A program made the position numbers and the translations under genes. The notes under the pieces were generated by a model. It was given only the letters and a program-made list of their open reading frames with translations, was not told the DNA's origin and searched no databases. Below, in pieces: positions 7,807-16,878 of a stretch of 64,000 bases of DNA; positions within the stretch are counted from its first letter, which is position 1, and every line of letters starts with the position of its first letter. Origin of the DNA: Geminicoccus harenae (GTDB taxonomy: Bacteria > Pseudomonadota > Alphaproteobacteria > Geminicoccales > Geminicoccaceae); assembly GCF_019800005.1 (NCBI RefSeq), contig NZ_JABGCL010000023.1, positions 1-64,000 on the forward strand, written 5' to 3'.

Positions 7807-9296
7807 GCCATGTCCTCCCGCAGCACCCAGGTATCCTTGGAGCCGCCGCCCTGGGAGCTGTTGACCACGAGCGAACCCTTGCGCAGCGCCACCCGGCTCA
7901 AGCCCCCCGGCAGCACCCAGGTCGACTTGCCGGTGACCGCGAACGGGCGCAGGTCGACATGGCGCGGCTCGATGCCGTCCTCGGTGAGCGTCGGCGAGAC
8001 CGACAGGTCGATCATCGGCTGGGCGATGAAGTTGGCGGGATCGGCCAGCAGCTTGGCGCGCTGGTCGTCCAGCTCGGCCTTGGACGCCTTGGGCCCGATG
8101 GTGATGCCGTAGCCACCCGATTCGCCCACCGGCTTCACCACCATCTCGCCCAGCCGGTCCACCACCTGCTGCAGCGCCGGCTTTTCCCGACAGATCAGCG
8201 TCTCGACATTGGGCAGGATCGCGTCCTGGTCCAGGTAGTAGCGCACCAGCCGCGGCACATAGGCGTAGATCGCCTTGTCGTCGGCAACCCCGGTGCCCGG
8301 CGCATTGGCGAGCTGGACGTTGCCCTTGGCATAGGCACGCATCAGCCCCCGCACGCCCAGCATCGAATCCGGATTGAACGCCTCGGGGTCGATGAAGTCG
8401 TCGTTGATCCGCCGGTAGATCACGTCCACCGGCATCGGCCCGGCGATGGTCTTCATGAACACCCGGTCGTCGTCGACGAACAGGTCGCGCCCCTCCACCA
8501 GCGGCACGCCCATCTCGCGGGCCAGAAAGACGTGCTCGAAATAGGCGGAGTTGAACACGCCGGGCGAGAGCAGCACCACCTGCGGCTCGTCGATCGCCGG
8601 CGAAGCCACCTCGGAGAGCCGTTCGTGCAGGCGCTGGCCGTAGTCGGACACCTTCATGATCGGCACGTTCTCCATCAGGTCGGCGAACGCGCGCAGCATC
8701 AGATGGCGGTTCTCGACCACGTAGGAGACGCCGGACGGCGAGCGGGCATTGTCCTCCAGCACCATCATGGTGCCGTCGCGGCCGCGCACCAGGTCGGTGC
8801 CGTTGACATGGACATAGGTGCCGAACGGCAGGTCCAGCCCCTGCATCTCCTTGCGATAGTTGGCGTTGCCCAGCACCAGGTCGGCCGGGATGATCCCGTC
8901 CTTGATGCATTTCTGGTCGTGGTAGATGTCGTGCAGGAACAGGTTCAGCGTCTGCACGCGCTGGATCACGCCCTGCTCGATCGTCGCCCAGTCGCCACGG
9001 GTCAGGATCCTGGGGATCAGGTCGAAGGGCAGGATCCGGTCGATCGCGTCCTTGTCGCTGTAGACGGTGAAGGTGATCCCCAGATTGTAGAGCTCGGTCT
9101 CGGCGTCGCCGGCCCGGGCGCGCAGTGTCGCCAGCGGCAGGGCGTCCAGCCGGCCGGCCACCTGGGCAATCGCGGCCGAGCGCTCGGCCGAGCGCAGCAT
9201 CTCGCAATAGAACGGACCAGGATCGTAGCCGCGGAACGTGCCGCTCCAGCCAGGCTGGGACTGGCTCGAGCCGGAAATCTGGACTTGTGCCTGCAT
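7803..9296 (-). CDS. Circularly permuted ATP-grasp protein (DUF404/DUF407)
   Basis: A 497-aa protein of the circularly permuted ATP-grasp type 2 family, predicted to ligate a carboxylate to an amine. Seen motifs are MVVKPVGESGGYG in the C-terminal half, the phosphate-binding glycine-rich loop, VLEDNARSPSGVSYV in the centre, and the family-typical TLNLFLHDIYHDQ. The chosen start is the ATG at 9296 (MQAQVQISG), with AGGGGA about 9 nt upstream; the frame stays open for 34 more codons, but those look unlike the family. It is the first gene of a three-gene overlapping operon. Confidence 0.93.
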   Translation of the reverse strand: MQAQVQISGSSQSQPGWSGTFRGYDPGPFYCEMLRSAERSAAIAQVAGRLDALPLATLRARAGDAETELYNLGITFTVYSDKDAIDRILPFDLIPRILTRGDWATIEQGVIQRVQTLNLFLHDIYHDQKCIKDGIIPADLVLGNANYRKEMQGLDLPFGTYVHVNGTDLVRGRDGTMMVLEDNARSPSGVSYVVENRHLMLRAFADLMENVPIMKVSDYGQRLHERLSEVASPAIDEPQVVLLSPGVFNSAYFEHVFLAREMGVPLVEGRDLFVDDDRVFMKTIAGPMPVDVIYRRINDDFIDPEAFNPDSMLGVRGLMRAYAKGNVQLANAPGTGVADDKAIYAYVPRLVRYYLDQDAILPNVETLICREKPALQQVVDRLGEMVVKPVGESGGYGITIGPKASKAELDDQRAKLLADPANFIAQPMIDLSVSPTLTEDGIEPRHVDLRPFAVTGKSTWVLPGGLSRVALRKGSLVVNSSQGGGSKDTWVLREDMA

Positions 9297-9441
9297 CCTC
9301 GCGGTCCCCTGGCGCCCGTTGGCCGTTGCAGCAAACACGGTGCCACCGAGTGCTGACAAGCGCGGCATCGCCACTCCTGCCTGCTGCTTTGGCACCATGC
9401 GATGCTTAACTGCCCGCCGCGGCGGCAGTGCCGGCAGGGCT

Positions 9442-9951
9442 TCAGCCCTTTATCAGTTCAGCCAGCCGGAAAGCCGCGATCCGGTCGATCTGCGCGAGCG
9501 CGGTCACCGTCTCGGTCGCCACGTCGTTCGGCAGCCGCGCCTCGAAGCCGGCCAGGATCTGCGCCTTGCCTGCCCTCTTGACCGCCATGATGAACGGGAA
9601 GCCGAACTTCGCCCGGTAGGCGTCGTTGAGCGCGTGGAAGCGCGCATGTTCCTCTTCCGTCAGCCGGTCCAGCCCGGCCGACGCCTGCTCCTTGGCCGAA
9701 TCCGCAGTCACCTCGCCGGCCAGGGCCGCCCGGCCCGCCAAGTCCGGATGTGCCCGGATCAGGGCGAGTTGGCGCCCGGCCGGCGCTGCCCGGACCGCCG
9801 CCGCCATCGCCTCCTGCAGCGCTGCCGCGGTGCGGAACGGCCGCTGCGCGAACGCCGCCTCGGCCACCCAGGGGCTGTGCTCGTAGATCGACCCGAAGGT
9901 CCGGACGAACGCGTCTTGGTCCATGGCGTCGACCTCGGCCATTGTCGGCAT
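9442..9951 (-). CDS. uraD: 2-oxo-4-hydroxy-4-carboxy-5-ureidoimidazoline decarboxylase
   Basis: A 169-aa enzyme that decarboxylates OHCU to S-allantoin, the last step of the urate branch. Motifs seen are IRAHPDLAGRAA, with the catalytic His, and GFPFIMAVK near residue 120. The gene is divergent from uraH, 72 bp away, and the two enzymes catalyse consecutive reactions, so a shared control region at 9952-10023 is likely. The start ATG at 9951 could be replaced by the ATG three codons downstream. Confidence 0.95.
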   Translation of the reverse strand: MPTMAEVDAMDQDAFVRTFGSIYEHSPWVAEAAFAQRPFRTAAALQEAMAAAVRAAPAGRQLALIRAHPDLAGRAALAGEVTADSAKEQASAGLDRLTEEEHARFHALNDAYRAKFGFPFIMAVKRAGKAQILAGFEARLPNDVATETVTALAQIDRIAAFRLAELIKG

Positions 9952-10023
9952 CCGTTCCTCCGGTATCGCTTGACCACGGCCGGGAGCTTGCAGGACCCTT
10001 CACGCGTGGCAAGGGAAGACACG

Positions 10024-10377
10024 ATGGGCCGGCTGACCACCCATGTTCTCGATACTGCGCACGGCCGCCCGGCCGCCAGCATGGCGCTCTCGCTCTACCG
10101 GCTGGGCCCGGACGGGTCCCGCGAGCTGGTGACCGAGCGGCGAACCAACGCGGATGGCCGCTGCGACCAGCCTTTGCTCGACGGGGCGGCCTTCATGACC
10201 GGCAGCTACGAGCTCCTGTTCCAGGTCGGCCGCTACTTCGCCGGGCTCGGCACGCCGCTGGCCGAGCCGCCGTTCCTCCAAGAGGTGCCGCTGCGCTTCG
10301 GCATCGCCGAGAACGGCCACTATCATGTGCCGCTGCTGGTCTCGCCCTGGTCCTATTCGACCTATCGGGGGAGCTGA
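10024..10377 (+). CDS. uraH: 5-hydroxyisourate hydrolase (transthyretin-like)
   Basis: A 117-aa enzyme that hydrolyses 5-hydroxyisourate to OHCU. It has the two family signatures: an N-terminal LTTHVLDTAHGRPA and the C-terminal tetrapeptide YRGS. The internal His and Arg of the active site are in these motifs (THVLD, YRGS). It is the first gene of a rightward run with xdhA, xdhB, xdhC and guanine deaminase; the gap to xdhA is 4 bp. Confidence 0.97.
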   Translation: MGRLTTHVLDTAHGRPAASMALSLYRLGPDGSRELVTERRTNADGRCDQPLLDGAAFMTGSYELLFQVGRYFAGLGTPLAEPPFLQEVPLRFGIAENGHYHVPLLVSPWSYSTYRGS

Positions 10378-10381
10378 GACC

Positions 10382-11809
10382 ATGGCTCCGATCCGCTTCA
10401 CCGTGAACGGCGCACCAGTGGAGGTGACCGACCTCCACCCGACCACGACCTTGCTCCAGTATCTGCGCATCCACCGCCGCCTGACCGGCACCAAGGAAGG
10501 CTGCGCCGAGGGCGATTGCGGGGCCTGCACGGTCACGGTCGGCGAATGGCTGGACGGGCGGCTGCGCTGGCGCGCGGTCAATGCCTGCATCCTGTTCCTG
10601 CCCACCCTGCACGGCAAGGCAGTGCTCACGGTGGAGGGCCTGTCGGCGGAGAGCCAGCCGCTCCATCCGGTCCAGCGGGCCTTCGTCGACCACCATGCCG
10701 CCCAGTGCGGCTTCTGCACGCCGGGCTTCGTCATGGCCCTGGTGGCGCACCGGCTGGACCCGGAGAACGGCGTACATCTCGCGACCGAGGACGTCATCGC
10801 CGGCAATCTCTGCCGCTGCACCGGCTACCGCCCGATCCTGGACGCCGCGGCCGCTGCCGAGCCCGGCGGTCTGGAGCCGGCCCCGCCACCCGCCCTGTCC
10901 GACGAGGCGATGCCGGATTACCGGGCCGCCGGCGGCCGCTTCCGGATGCCGCGCTCGGGCGACGAGCTGGCTGCCTGCCTCAGGGAGACTCCGGACGCGA
11001 CCCTGCTCGCCGGAGGCACCGACATCGGCCTCTGGGTCACCAAGGCGCTGCGCGCGCTGGACGATCTGGTCTGGCTGGGCGCCTGTGCTGACCTGCAGCG
11101 GATCGATGCCACGTCCGATGGCCTCCGGATCGGTGCTGCCGTGCGGCTCCACGACGCCTACCCGATCCTGGCCGAACACTGGCCCGAGCTCGGCGAACTC
11201 CTGCGCCGCTTCGCCTGCGTGCAGATCCGCCAGGCCGGCACCGTGCTCGGCAACGTGCTGAACGCCTCGCCGATCGGCGACGGCTCGCCGGCCTTCCTGG
11301 CGCTTGGCGCCAGCCTCGTCCTGCGCAAGGGCGACCGGCGCCGGACCGTGCCGCTCGACACGTTCTTCCTGGCCTACCGCAAGACCGCGCTGGAGCCCGT
11401 CGAGTTCGCCGAAGCACTCCTCCTGCCCTGGCCGGCGGACGGCCAGGTCTTCAAGGCCATCAAGCTCAGCAAGCGCTTCGACCAGGACATCTCGGCGGTC
11501 ATGGGCGCGTTCCGGCTGACCCTGGCGGACGGCGTGGTCACCGACGCCCGCCTGGCCTTCGGCGGCCTCGCGGCCATCCCCAGGCGCAGCCCGTCCGCCG
11601 AGGCGGCACTGGTCGGCCATCGGCTGGACGAGGCCGCGATCGAGGCCGCCTGCGCCGCTTTCCGCCAGGACTTCCAGCCGATCGACGACGTCCGCGCCAC
11701 CGCCGCCTACCGGCTGGAGGCCGGTCAGAACCTGCTGCGCCGGCTGTTCCTGGAGCTGACCAGACCGGCGGACGCCCCCCGCATCCTCGACCTGGAGATC
11801 GCCGCATGA
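10382..11809 (+). CDS. xdhA: Xanthine dehydrogenase small subunit
   Basis: A 475-aa subunit carrying the electron-transfer centres of xanthine dehydrogenase (xanthine + NAD+ to urate). The N-terminal plant-type [2Fe-2S] site has Cys41, Cys46, Cys49 and Cys69. The second [2Fe-2S] domain has Cys109, Cys112, Cys144 and Cys146 (CGFCTPG and CRCTGYR). From about residue 170 comes an FAD-binding domain with LLAGGTDIGLWVTK, typical of the XdhA fold. Its stop overlaps the xdhB start by 4 bp. Confidence 0.96.
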   Translation: MAPIRFTVNGAPVEVTDLHPTTTLLQYLRIHRRLTGTKEGCAEGDCGACTVTVGEWLDGRLRWRAVNACILFLPTLHGKAVLTVEGLSAESQPLHPVQRAFVDHHAAQCGFCTPGFVMALVAHRLDPENGVHLATEDVIAGNLCRCTGYRPILDAAAAAEPGGLEPAPPPALSDEAMPDYRAAGGRFRMPRSGDELAACLRETPDATLLAGGTDIGLWVTKALRALDDLVWLGACADLQRIDATSDGLRIGAAVRLHDAYPILAEHWPELGELLRRFACVQIRQAGTVLGNVLNASPIGDGSPAFLALGASLVLRKGDRRRTVPLDTFFLAYRKTALEPVEFAEALLLPWPADGQVFKAIKLSKRFDQDISAVMGAFRLTLADGVVTDARLAFGGLAAIPRRSPSAEAALVGHRLDEAAIEAACAAFRQDFQPIDDVRATAAYRLEAGQNLLRRLFLELTRPADAPRILDLEIAA

Positions 11810-14136
11810 CCAGGCTCCAGGCAGTAGCTGCCCCGCTGCCCCACGATTCCGCCGAGCTGCACGTCACCGGCCGGGCCCGCTATGTCGACGACCTGCCCGA
11901 GCCGCAGGGCTGCCTCCATGCCGCGGTCGGCCAGTCGGCTCGCGCACATGCCCGGATCGTGCGGATGGATTTGAGCCGGGTGGCCGCGGCGCCTGGTGTG
12001 GTCGCGGTGCTGACGGGGGCCGACTTTCCCGGCCTGAACCAGATCGGGCCGGTCCTGCTCGACGAGCCTGCCCTCGCCCAGCACAGCGTCGACTACCATG
12101 GCCAGGCCGTCTTCGCCGTGGCCGCCACCAGCTACGAGCTGGCCCGCCGCGCAGTCACACTCGCCGAGATCGACTACGAGGACCTACCGGCGGCGATCCA
12201 TCTGGAGGACGCGCTGGCTGAGAACCTGGACCTCCTGCTGCCCTACGAGATGCGCCGCGGCGATCCGGACGCGGCGATGGCACGTTCCGCGCACTTTCTG
12301 GAAGGCAGCTTCCGCCTGGGCGGCCAGGACCATTTCTACCTGGAAGGCCAGATCGCGCTCGCCGCGCCTGGCGAGGACGGCGGCATGGACGTCCACGCCT
12401 CGACCCAGCACCCGACCGAGGTCCAGCACGTGGTGGCGCGCTGCCTTGGCGAGATCGACGCCAAGGTCCGGGTCGAGTGCCGGCGCATGGGCGGCGGGTT
12501 CGGCGGCAAGGAGACCCAGGCCAACCAGATCGCGGCCATTGCCGCGGTGCTGGCACGCAAGACCGGCAGGCCGGTGAAGTTCCGCCTGGACCGCGACGTC
12601 GACATGACGCTCACCGGCAAGCGCCACGATTTCCGCATCGACTACCGGGTGGGCTTCGACGAGGACGGCCGGATCGAGGCGATCACCTTCGGCCAGGCCG
12701 CCCGCGGCGGCTGCTCCGCAGACCTCACCGGGGCCATCGCCGACCGGGCGATGTTCCATGCCGACAATGCCTATTTCTTCCCGCACGTCCGGATCCGCTC
12801 GCGGCGGCTGAAGACCCACACGGTCAGCAACACCGCGTTCCGCGGCTTCGGCGGCCCGCAGGGCATGCTGGGCATCGAGGAGGTAATCGACGAGATCGCC
12901 CGGCATCTGGGCCGCGACCCGCTGGACGTGCGCCGGGCCAATCTCTACGGGCCCGCGCCGCGCAACCTCACGCCCTACCACATGGAGGTCGAGGACTTCG
13001 TCCTGCCGGAGATCATGGACGAGCTGGAGCAGAGCTCCGGCTATCGGGAGCGCCGCGCCGCCATCGAGGCCTGGAACCGGACCAGCCCGGTCCTCAAGCG
13101 CGGCATCGCCCTTACCCCGGTCAAGTTCGGGATCAGCTTCACCACCAGCCACCTGAACCAGGCCGGCGCCCTGATCCAGCTCTATACCGACGGCTCGGTG
13201 CTGCTGAACCATGGCGGCACCGAGATGGGCCAGGGCCTCTACGTGAAGGTCCAGCAGATCGTCGCCGAGGAGCTGCAGATCCCGACGGGCCTGATCCGGA
13301 TCACCGCGGCCGACACCAGCAAGGTGCCCAACACCTCGCCCACCGCCGCCTCGTCCGGCACCGACATGAACGGCATGGCCGCCCTGGCGGCGGCGCGGAC
13401 GCTGAAGGAGCGGCTGACCACGTTCGCCGCGGAGAAATACGGCGTGCCGGCCCACAAGGTCGTGTTCCAGGACGGTGCGATCCTGCTGGGCGAGCACCGC
13501 ATGAGCCTGCGCGAGCTGGCGAAAGAAGCCTGGATGGCCCGGGTCCAGCTTTCCGCCACCGGCTACTACGCCACGCCCAAGATCCACTACGACCGCGACC
13601 AGGCCCACGGCCGGCCGTTCTACTATTTCGCCTATGGCGCTGCCTGCTGCGAGGCGGTGATCGACACGCTGACCGGCGAGAACCGGATCCTGCGCGCCGA
13701 CCTGCTCCACGATGTCGGCCGCTCGCTCAACCCGGCGATCGACCGGGGCCAGATCGAGGGCGGCTTCGTCCAGGGCCTGGGCTGGCTCACCACCGAGGAA
13801 TTGTGGTGGACGAAGGAAGGGGCGCTCGCGAGCCACGCGCCCTCCACCTACAAGATCCCCTGCGCGTCCGACCTGCCGCGCGACTTCCGCGTGGCGATCT
13901 GGGAGCGCGGCCGCAACCAGGAGCGCAGCGTCCACCGCTCCAAGGCGGTGGGCGAGCCACCCTTGATGCTGGCAATCGCAGCCTTCCAGGCGATCAAGGA
14001 CGCGATCGCCCAGGCCGTGCCCGGCAGGGGCTCGCCGCGGCTGGACGCGCCGGCCACCCCGGAGCGGGTGCTGTTCGCGGTGAACGAGCTGCGCGGGCGA
14101 ACGGCGGCGCTGGACCTGGCGCGGGCGGCTGAATGA
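11806..14136 (+). CDS. xdhB: Xanthine dehydrogenase large (molybdopterin-binding) subunit
   Basis: A 776-aa subunit that binds the molybdenum cofactor and xanthine. Motifs seen in order are GGGFGGKETQ, AFRGFGGPQG, the substrate-pocket TEMGQGLY, and KAVGEPPLML near the C-terminus, whose Glu is the catalytic base in known XDHs. The length is normal for a bacterial XdhB. The gene overlaps xdhA and xdhC by 4 bp each, so the three subunit/maturation genes are translationally coupled. Confidence 0.97.
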   Translation: MTRLQAVAAPLPHDSAELHVTGRARYVDDLPEPQGCLHAAVGQSARAHARIVRMDLSRVAAAPGVVAVLTGADFPGLNQIGPVLLDEPALAQHSVDYHGQAVFAVAATSYELARRAVTLAEIDYEDLPAAIHLEDALAENLDLLLPYEMRRGDPDAAMARSAHFLEGSFRLGGQDHFYLEGQIALAAPGEDGGMDVHASTQHPTEVQHVVARCLGEIDAKVRVECRRMGGGFGGKETQANQIAAIAAVLARKTGRPVKFRLDRDVDMTLTGKRHDFRIDYRVGFDEDGRIEAITFGQAARGGCSADLTGAIADRAMFHADNAYFFPHVRIRSRRLKTHTVSNTAFRGFGGPQGMLGIEEVIDEIARHLGRDPLDVRRANLYGPAPRNLTPYHMEVEDFVLPEIMDELEQSSGYRERRAAIEAWNRTSPVLKRGIALTPVKFGISFTTSHLNQAGALIQLYTDGSVLLNHGGTEMGQGLYVKVQQIVAEELQIPTGLIRITAADTSKVPNTSPTAASSGTDMNGMAALAAARTLKERLTTFAAEKYGVPAHKVVFQDGAILLGEHRMSLRELAKEAWMARVQLSATGYYATPKIHYDRDQAHGRPFYYFAYGAACCEAVIDTLTGENRILRADLLHDVGRSLNPAIDRGQIEGGFVQGLGWLTTEELWWTKEGALASHAPSTYKIPCASDLPRDFRVAIWERGRNQERSVHRSKAVGEPPLMLAIAAFQAIKDAIAQAVPGRGSPRLDAPATPERVLFAVNELRGRTAALDLARAAE

Positions 14137-14882
14137 CACGGGCGATCCGGGTCAGCATCGTGCGCGCGGAGGGTTCGACGCCGCGCGCGGCAGGAGCCGT
14201 GATGCAGGTCACCCGCGCGCGGATCGAGGGCACCATCGGCGGCGGCCAGCTCGAATGGCAGGCAGTCAAGGCAGCGCGCGACATGCTGGACGAGGGCATT
14301 GCCTCGGCCGAGCAGGAGTTCAGCCTGGGCCCGAGCCTGCGCCAGTGCTGCGGCGGCCGGGTCCTGCTCCGCTTCGAGGCGACTGAGGAGCCCTTCGTCG
14401 ACCCTCTGCCGGCCGATGCGCGCCAGCTCGTCCTGCTGGGTGCCGGCCATGTCGGCCAAGCCCTGCTCCGGATCCTCACGTCCCTGCCCTGGCAGATCAC
14501 GGTGTTCGACCCGCGGCCGGACTGGCTGCCGGCGCCTGGGCCGCATCTGGTGGTCCGCAATGATCTGGAGCCCGGCCCAACCGTGGCGGCGGCACCGCCC
14601 GGCGCCTGCTACGTGGTCACCACCCATTCGCACGACCTGGACCTGGACGTGGTCGACCTGGTCCTGCGCCGGGGTGATGCGCGCTGGCTGGGCCTGATCG
14701 GTTCGGCCACCAAGCGGCGGACCTTCGAGCGGCGCCTGATCGCGCGCGGGCACCCTTCATCCGCGCTCGACCGCCTGATATGCCCCATGGGCCTGCCGAC
14801 CATCCGGGACAAGCATCCGGCCGCGATCGCCATTTCGGTCGCCGCCGAGCTCCTGTCCCTGCCCGAGGAGCCGCCCGCGTGA
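14133..14882 (+). CDS. xdhC: XdhC molybdenum-cofactor insertion/sulfuration chaperone
   Basis: A 249-aa protein of the XdhC family, which binds the molybdenum cofactor and loads it, after sulfuration, into XdhB. The N-terminal XdhC domain has GSTPRAAGAVM and TIGGGQLEWQ. The C-terminal Rossmann domain has LLGAGHVGQALLR and the signature LGLIGSATKRRTF. It is somewhat shorter than many homologues (about 280-330 aa) because the N-terminus begins close to the GSTPR motif. Its stop overlaps the next gene's GTG start. Confidence 0.95.
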   Translation: MTRAIRVSIVRAEGSTPRAAGAVMQVTRARIEGTIGGGQLEWQAVKAARDMLDEGIASAEQEFSLGPSLRQCCGGRVLLRFEATEEPFVDPLPADARQLVLLGAGHVGQALLRILTSLPWQITVFDPRPDWLPAPGPHLVVRNDLEPGPTVAAAPPGACYVVTTHSHDLDLDVVDLVLRRGDARWLGLIGSATKRRTFERRLIARGHPSSALDRLICPMGLPTIRDKHPAAIAISVAAELLSLPEEPPA

Positions 14883-15349
14883 ACCACGAGACTGCCATGC
14901 GCCGCGCCATCCGCCTGTCCATCGAGAAGATGGAGGCGGGCGAAGGCGGCCCGTTCGGCGCGGTGATCGTGAAGGACGGCGAGATCATCGCCGAGGGCTG
15001 GAACCGGGTCACCTCCACGAACGACCCCACCGCCCATGCCGAGATGGAGGCGATCCGCGCAGCCTGCCGCAAGCTCGGCAGCCACTCCCTCGAGGGTGCC
15101 ACGATCTACACGTCCTGCGAGCCCTGCCCGATGTGCTTTGCCGCGATCTACTGGGCGCGGCTGGACGCGGCCCATTACGGCAACGACCACAAGGCCGCCG
15201 GTGCGATCGGCTTCGACGACGAGTTCCTCTATCGCGAGCTGGCCGTGCCGATGGACCAGCGGCGGGTGCGCTTCACCTGCACGCTTCCCGACGAGGCGAA
15301 GGAGGGCTTCGACCGCTGGATCGCGAAGGCCGACAAGGTGGCCTACTGA
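14879..15349 (+). CDS. Guanine deaminase (CDA-fold nucleoside/tRNA deaminase family)
   Basis: A 156-aa zinc enzyme of the cytidine-deaminase fold. Zinc ligands and the catalytic Glu are in HAEMEAI and SCEPCPMC. The protein resembles the B. subtilis GuaD type, which converts guanine to xanthine; the neighbouring xdh genes support this. The start chosen is GTG at 14879, overlapping the xdhC TGA as GTGA; an ATG at 14897 is the alternative. Its stop overlaps the next gene by one base (TGATG at 15347-15351). Confidence 0.88.
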   Translation: MNHETAMRRAIRLSIEKMEAGEGGPFGAVIVKDGEIIAEGWNRVTSTNDPTAHAEMEAIRAACRKLGSHSLEGATIYTSCEPCPMCFAAIYWARLDAAHYGNDHKAAGAIGFDDEFLYRELAVPMDQRRVRFTCTLPDEAKEGFDRWIAKADKVAY

Positions 15350-16878
15350 TGCCGCCACTCCTGGAGCTGGTGGGCATCACCAAGCGCTATCCGGGCATCG
15401 TCGCCAACCAGGACGTCTCGCTGGCCGTCCAGCCGGGCGAGATCCAGGCCCTGCTCGGCGAGAACGGGGCCGGCAAGTCGACGCTCATGAAGATCGTCTA
15501 CGGCCTGGCCCGCCCGGACGAGGGCGAGATCCGCTGGCAGGGCGAGCTTGTGGTCGAGAACTCGCCGGTGCTGGCCCGCAAGCGCGGCATCGGCATGGTG
15601 TTCCAGCACTTCACCCTGTTCGAGACGCTGACGGTCGCCGAGAACATCGCGCTGGGCCTGGAGCCAGGGAATGCCGGAAGCGACCTGGAGGGCCGGATCC
15701 GCGAACTGTCCCGCCATTACGGCCTGGCCGTGGCCCCGCAGGCGCCGGTTTGGTCCCTGTCGGTGGGCGAGCGGCAGCGGGTCGAGATCGTGCGTTGCCT
15801 GCTCCAGTCGCCGCGCCTCCTGATCATGGACGAGCCGACCTCGGTGCTCACCCCGCAGGAGGCGGACGGCCTGTTCGCCACGCTGCGCCGGCTGGCCGCG
15901 GAGGGCTGCGCGGTCCTCTACATCAGCCACAAGCTCGAGGAGATCCAGGCGCTCTGCCATGCCGCCACCGTGCTGCGTGCCGGCAAGGTGGTCGCGCGCT
16001 GCGATCCCACCCGCGAGACCGCGCGCAGCCTGGCCGCCTTGATGATCGGCAAGGCGCCGCCGGAGATCGAGCATCGGCCCGCCGAGAGCGACGGGCCGGT
16101 GGTGCTCTCCGTGGCGGACCTGTCGCTGCCATCGGTCGACCCGCACGGTACGGCGCTCAAACGGGTCAGCTTCAGCCTGCGCGCCGGCGAGATCCTGGGC
16201 GTGGCCGGGGTGGCGGGCAATGGCCAGCGCGAGCTTTTGCGCGCCCTGTCCGGCGAGGACGCGCGCGCACCGGCCGGGGCGATCACGCTGGCGGGCCAGC
16301 CGGCGGGCAACCTGGACCCCAAGCGGCGGCGGGCACTGGGCTTGGCCTTCGTGCCCGAGGAGCGCCTGGGCCGGGGTGCGGCGCCCAAGCTCAGCCTGAC
16401 GCTGAACGCGCTGCTCACCGGCAAGCGCCAGAGCCTGACCCGGGCCGGGCTGATCCGCCAGGGTGCCGTCGAGCGCCGCGCTACCGAGATCGTGCGCCGC
16501 TTCGACGTGCGCACGCCCGGCATCCAGGCCGAGGCCGGCAGCCTGTCGGGCGGCAACCTGCAGAAATTCATCGTCGGCCGTGAGCTCTATGACGGCCCGA
16601 AGCTCCTGATCGCCGCCCACCCCACCTGGGGCGTGGACGTGGGTGCCGCCACGCTGATCCGCGAGGAGATGCTGGCCCTGCGCGACCGCGGCGGCTCCGT
16701 GCTCCTGTTCAGCGAGGAGCTGGACGAACTGTTCCTCCTGTCCGACCGGATCGCGGTGATGTTCCACGGCATGCTCTCCCCGCCCGCCCCCGTCCGCCAG
16801 CTCACGCCGGAAAGCGTCGGGCTGCTGATGGGCGGGGCCGGCTTCGAGGGAGGGGTCGGCCTTGCTCAGGCTCACTAG
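15349..16878 (+). CDS. Nucleoside/purine ABC transporter, fused ATPase
   Basis: A 509-aa protein made of two ABC ATPase domains, the layout of sugar and nucleoside (YufO/NupA-like) importers. The first half has a complete Walker A (GENGAGKST) and signature LSVGERQR. The second half has a degenerate Walker A (GVAGNGQREL) and signature LSGGNLQKFIVGRE, which is normal for this family. It is the first of three transporter genes coupled to the purine enzymes. Purine or nucleoside import is inferred from the family and context. Confidence 0.93.
   Translation: MPPLLELVGITKRYPGIVANQDVSLAVQPGEIQALLGENGAGKSTLMKIVYGLARPDEGEIRWQGELVVENSPVLARKRGIGMVFQHFTLFETLTVAENIALGLEPGNAGSDLEGRIRELSRHYGLAVAPQAPVWSLSVGERQRVEIVRCLLQSPRLLIMDEPTSVLTPQEADGLFATLRRLAAEGCAVLYISHKLEEIQALCHAATVLRAGKVVARCDPTRETARSLAALMIGKAPPEIEHRPAESDGPVVLSVADLSLPSVDPHGTALKRVSFSLRAGEILGVAGVAGNGQRELLRALSGEDARAPAGAITLAGQPAGNLDPKRRRALGLAFVPEERLGRGAAPKLSLTLNALLTGKRQSLTRAGLIRQGAVERRATEIVRRFDVRTPGIQAEAGSLSGGNLQKFIVGRELYDGPKLLIAAHPTWGVDVGAATLIREEMLALRDRGGSVLLFSEELDELFLLSDRIAVMFHGMLSPPAPVRQLTPESVGLLMGGAGFEGGVGLAQAH

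Noticed and set aside
12184..14139. 651-codon leftward open frame
   Set aside because: It is antisense to xdhB, which has clear family motifs.
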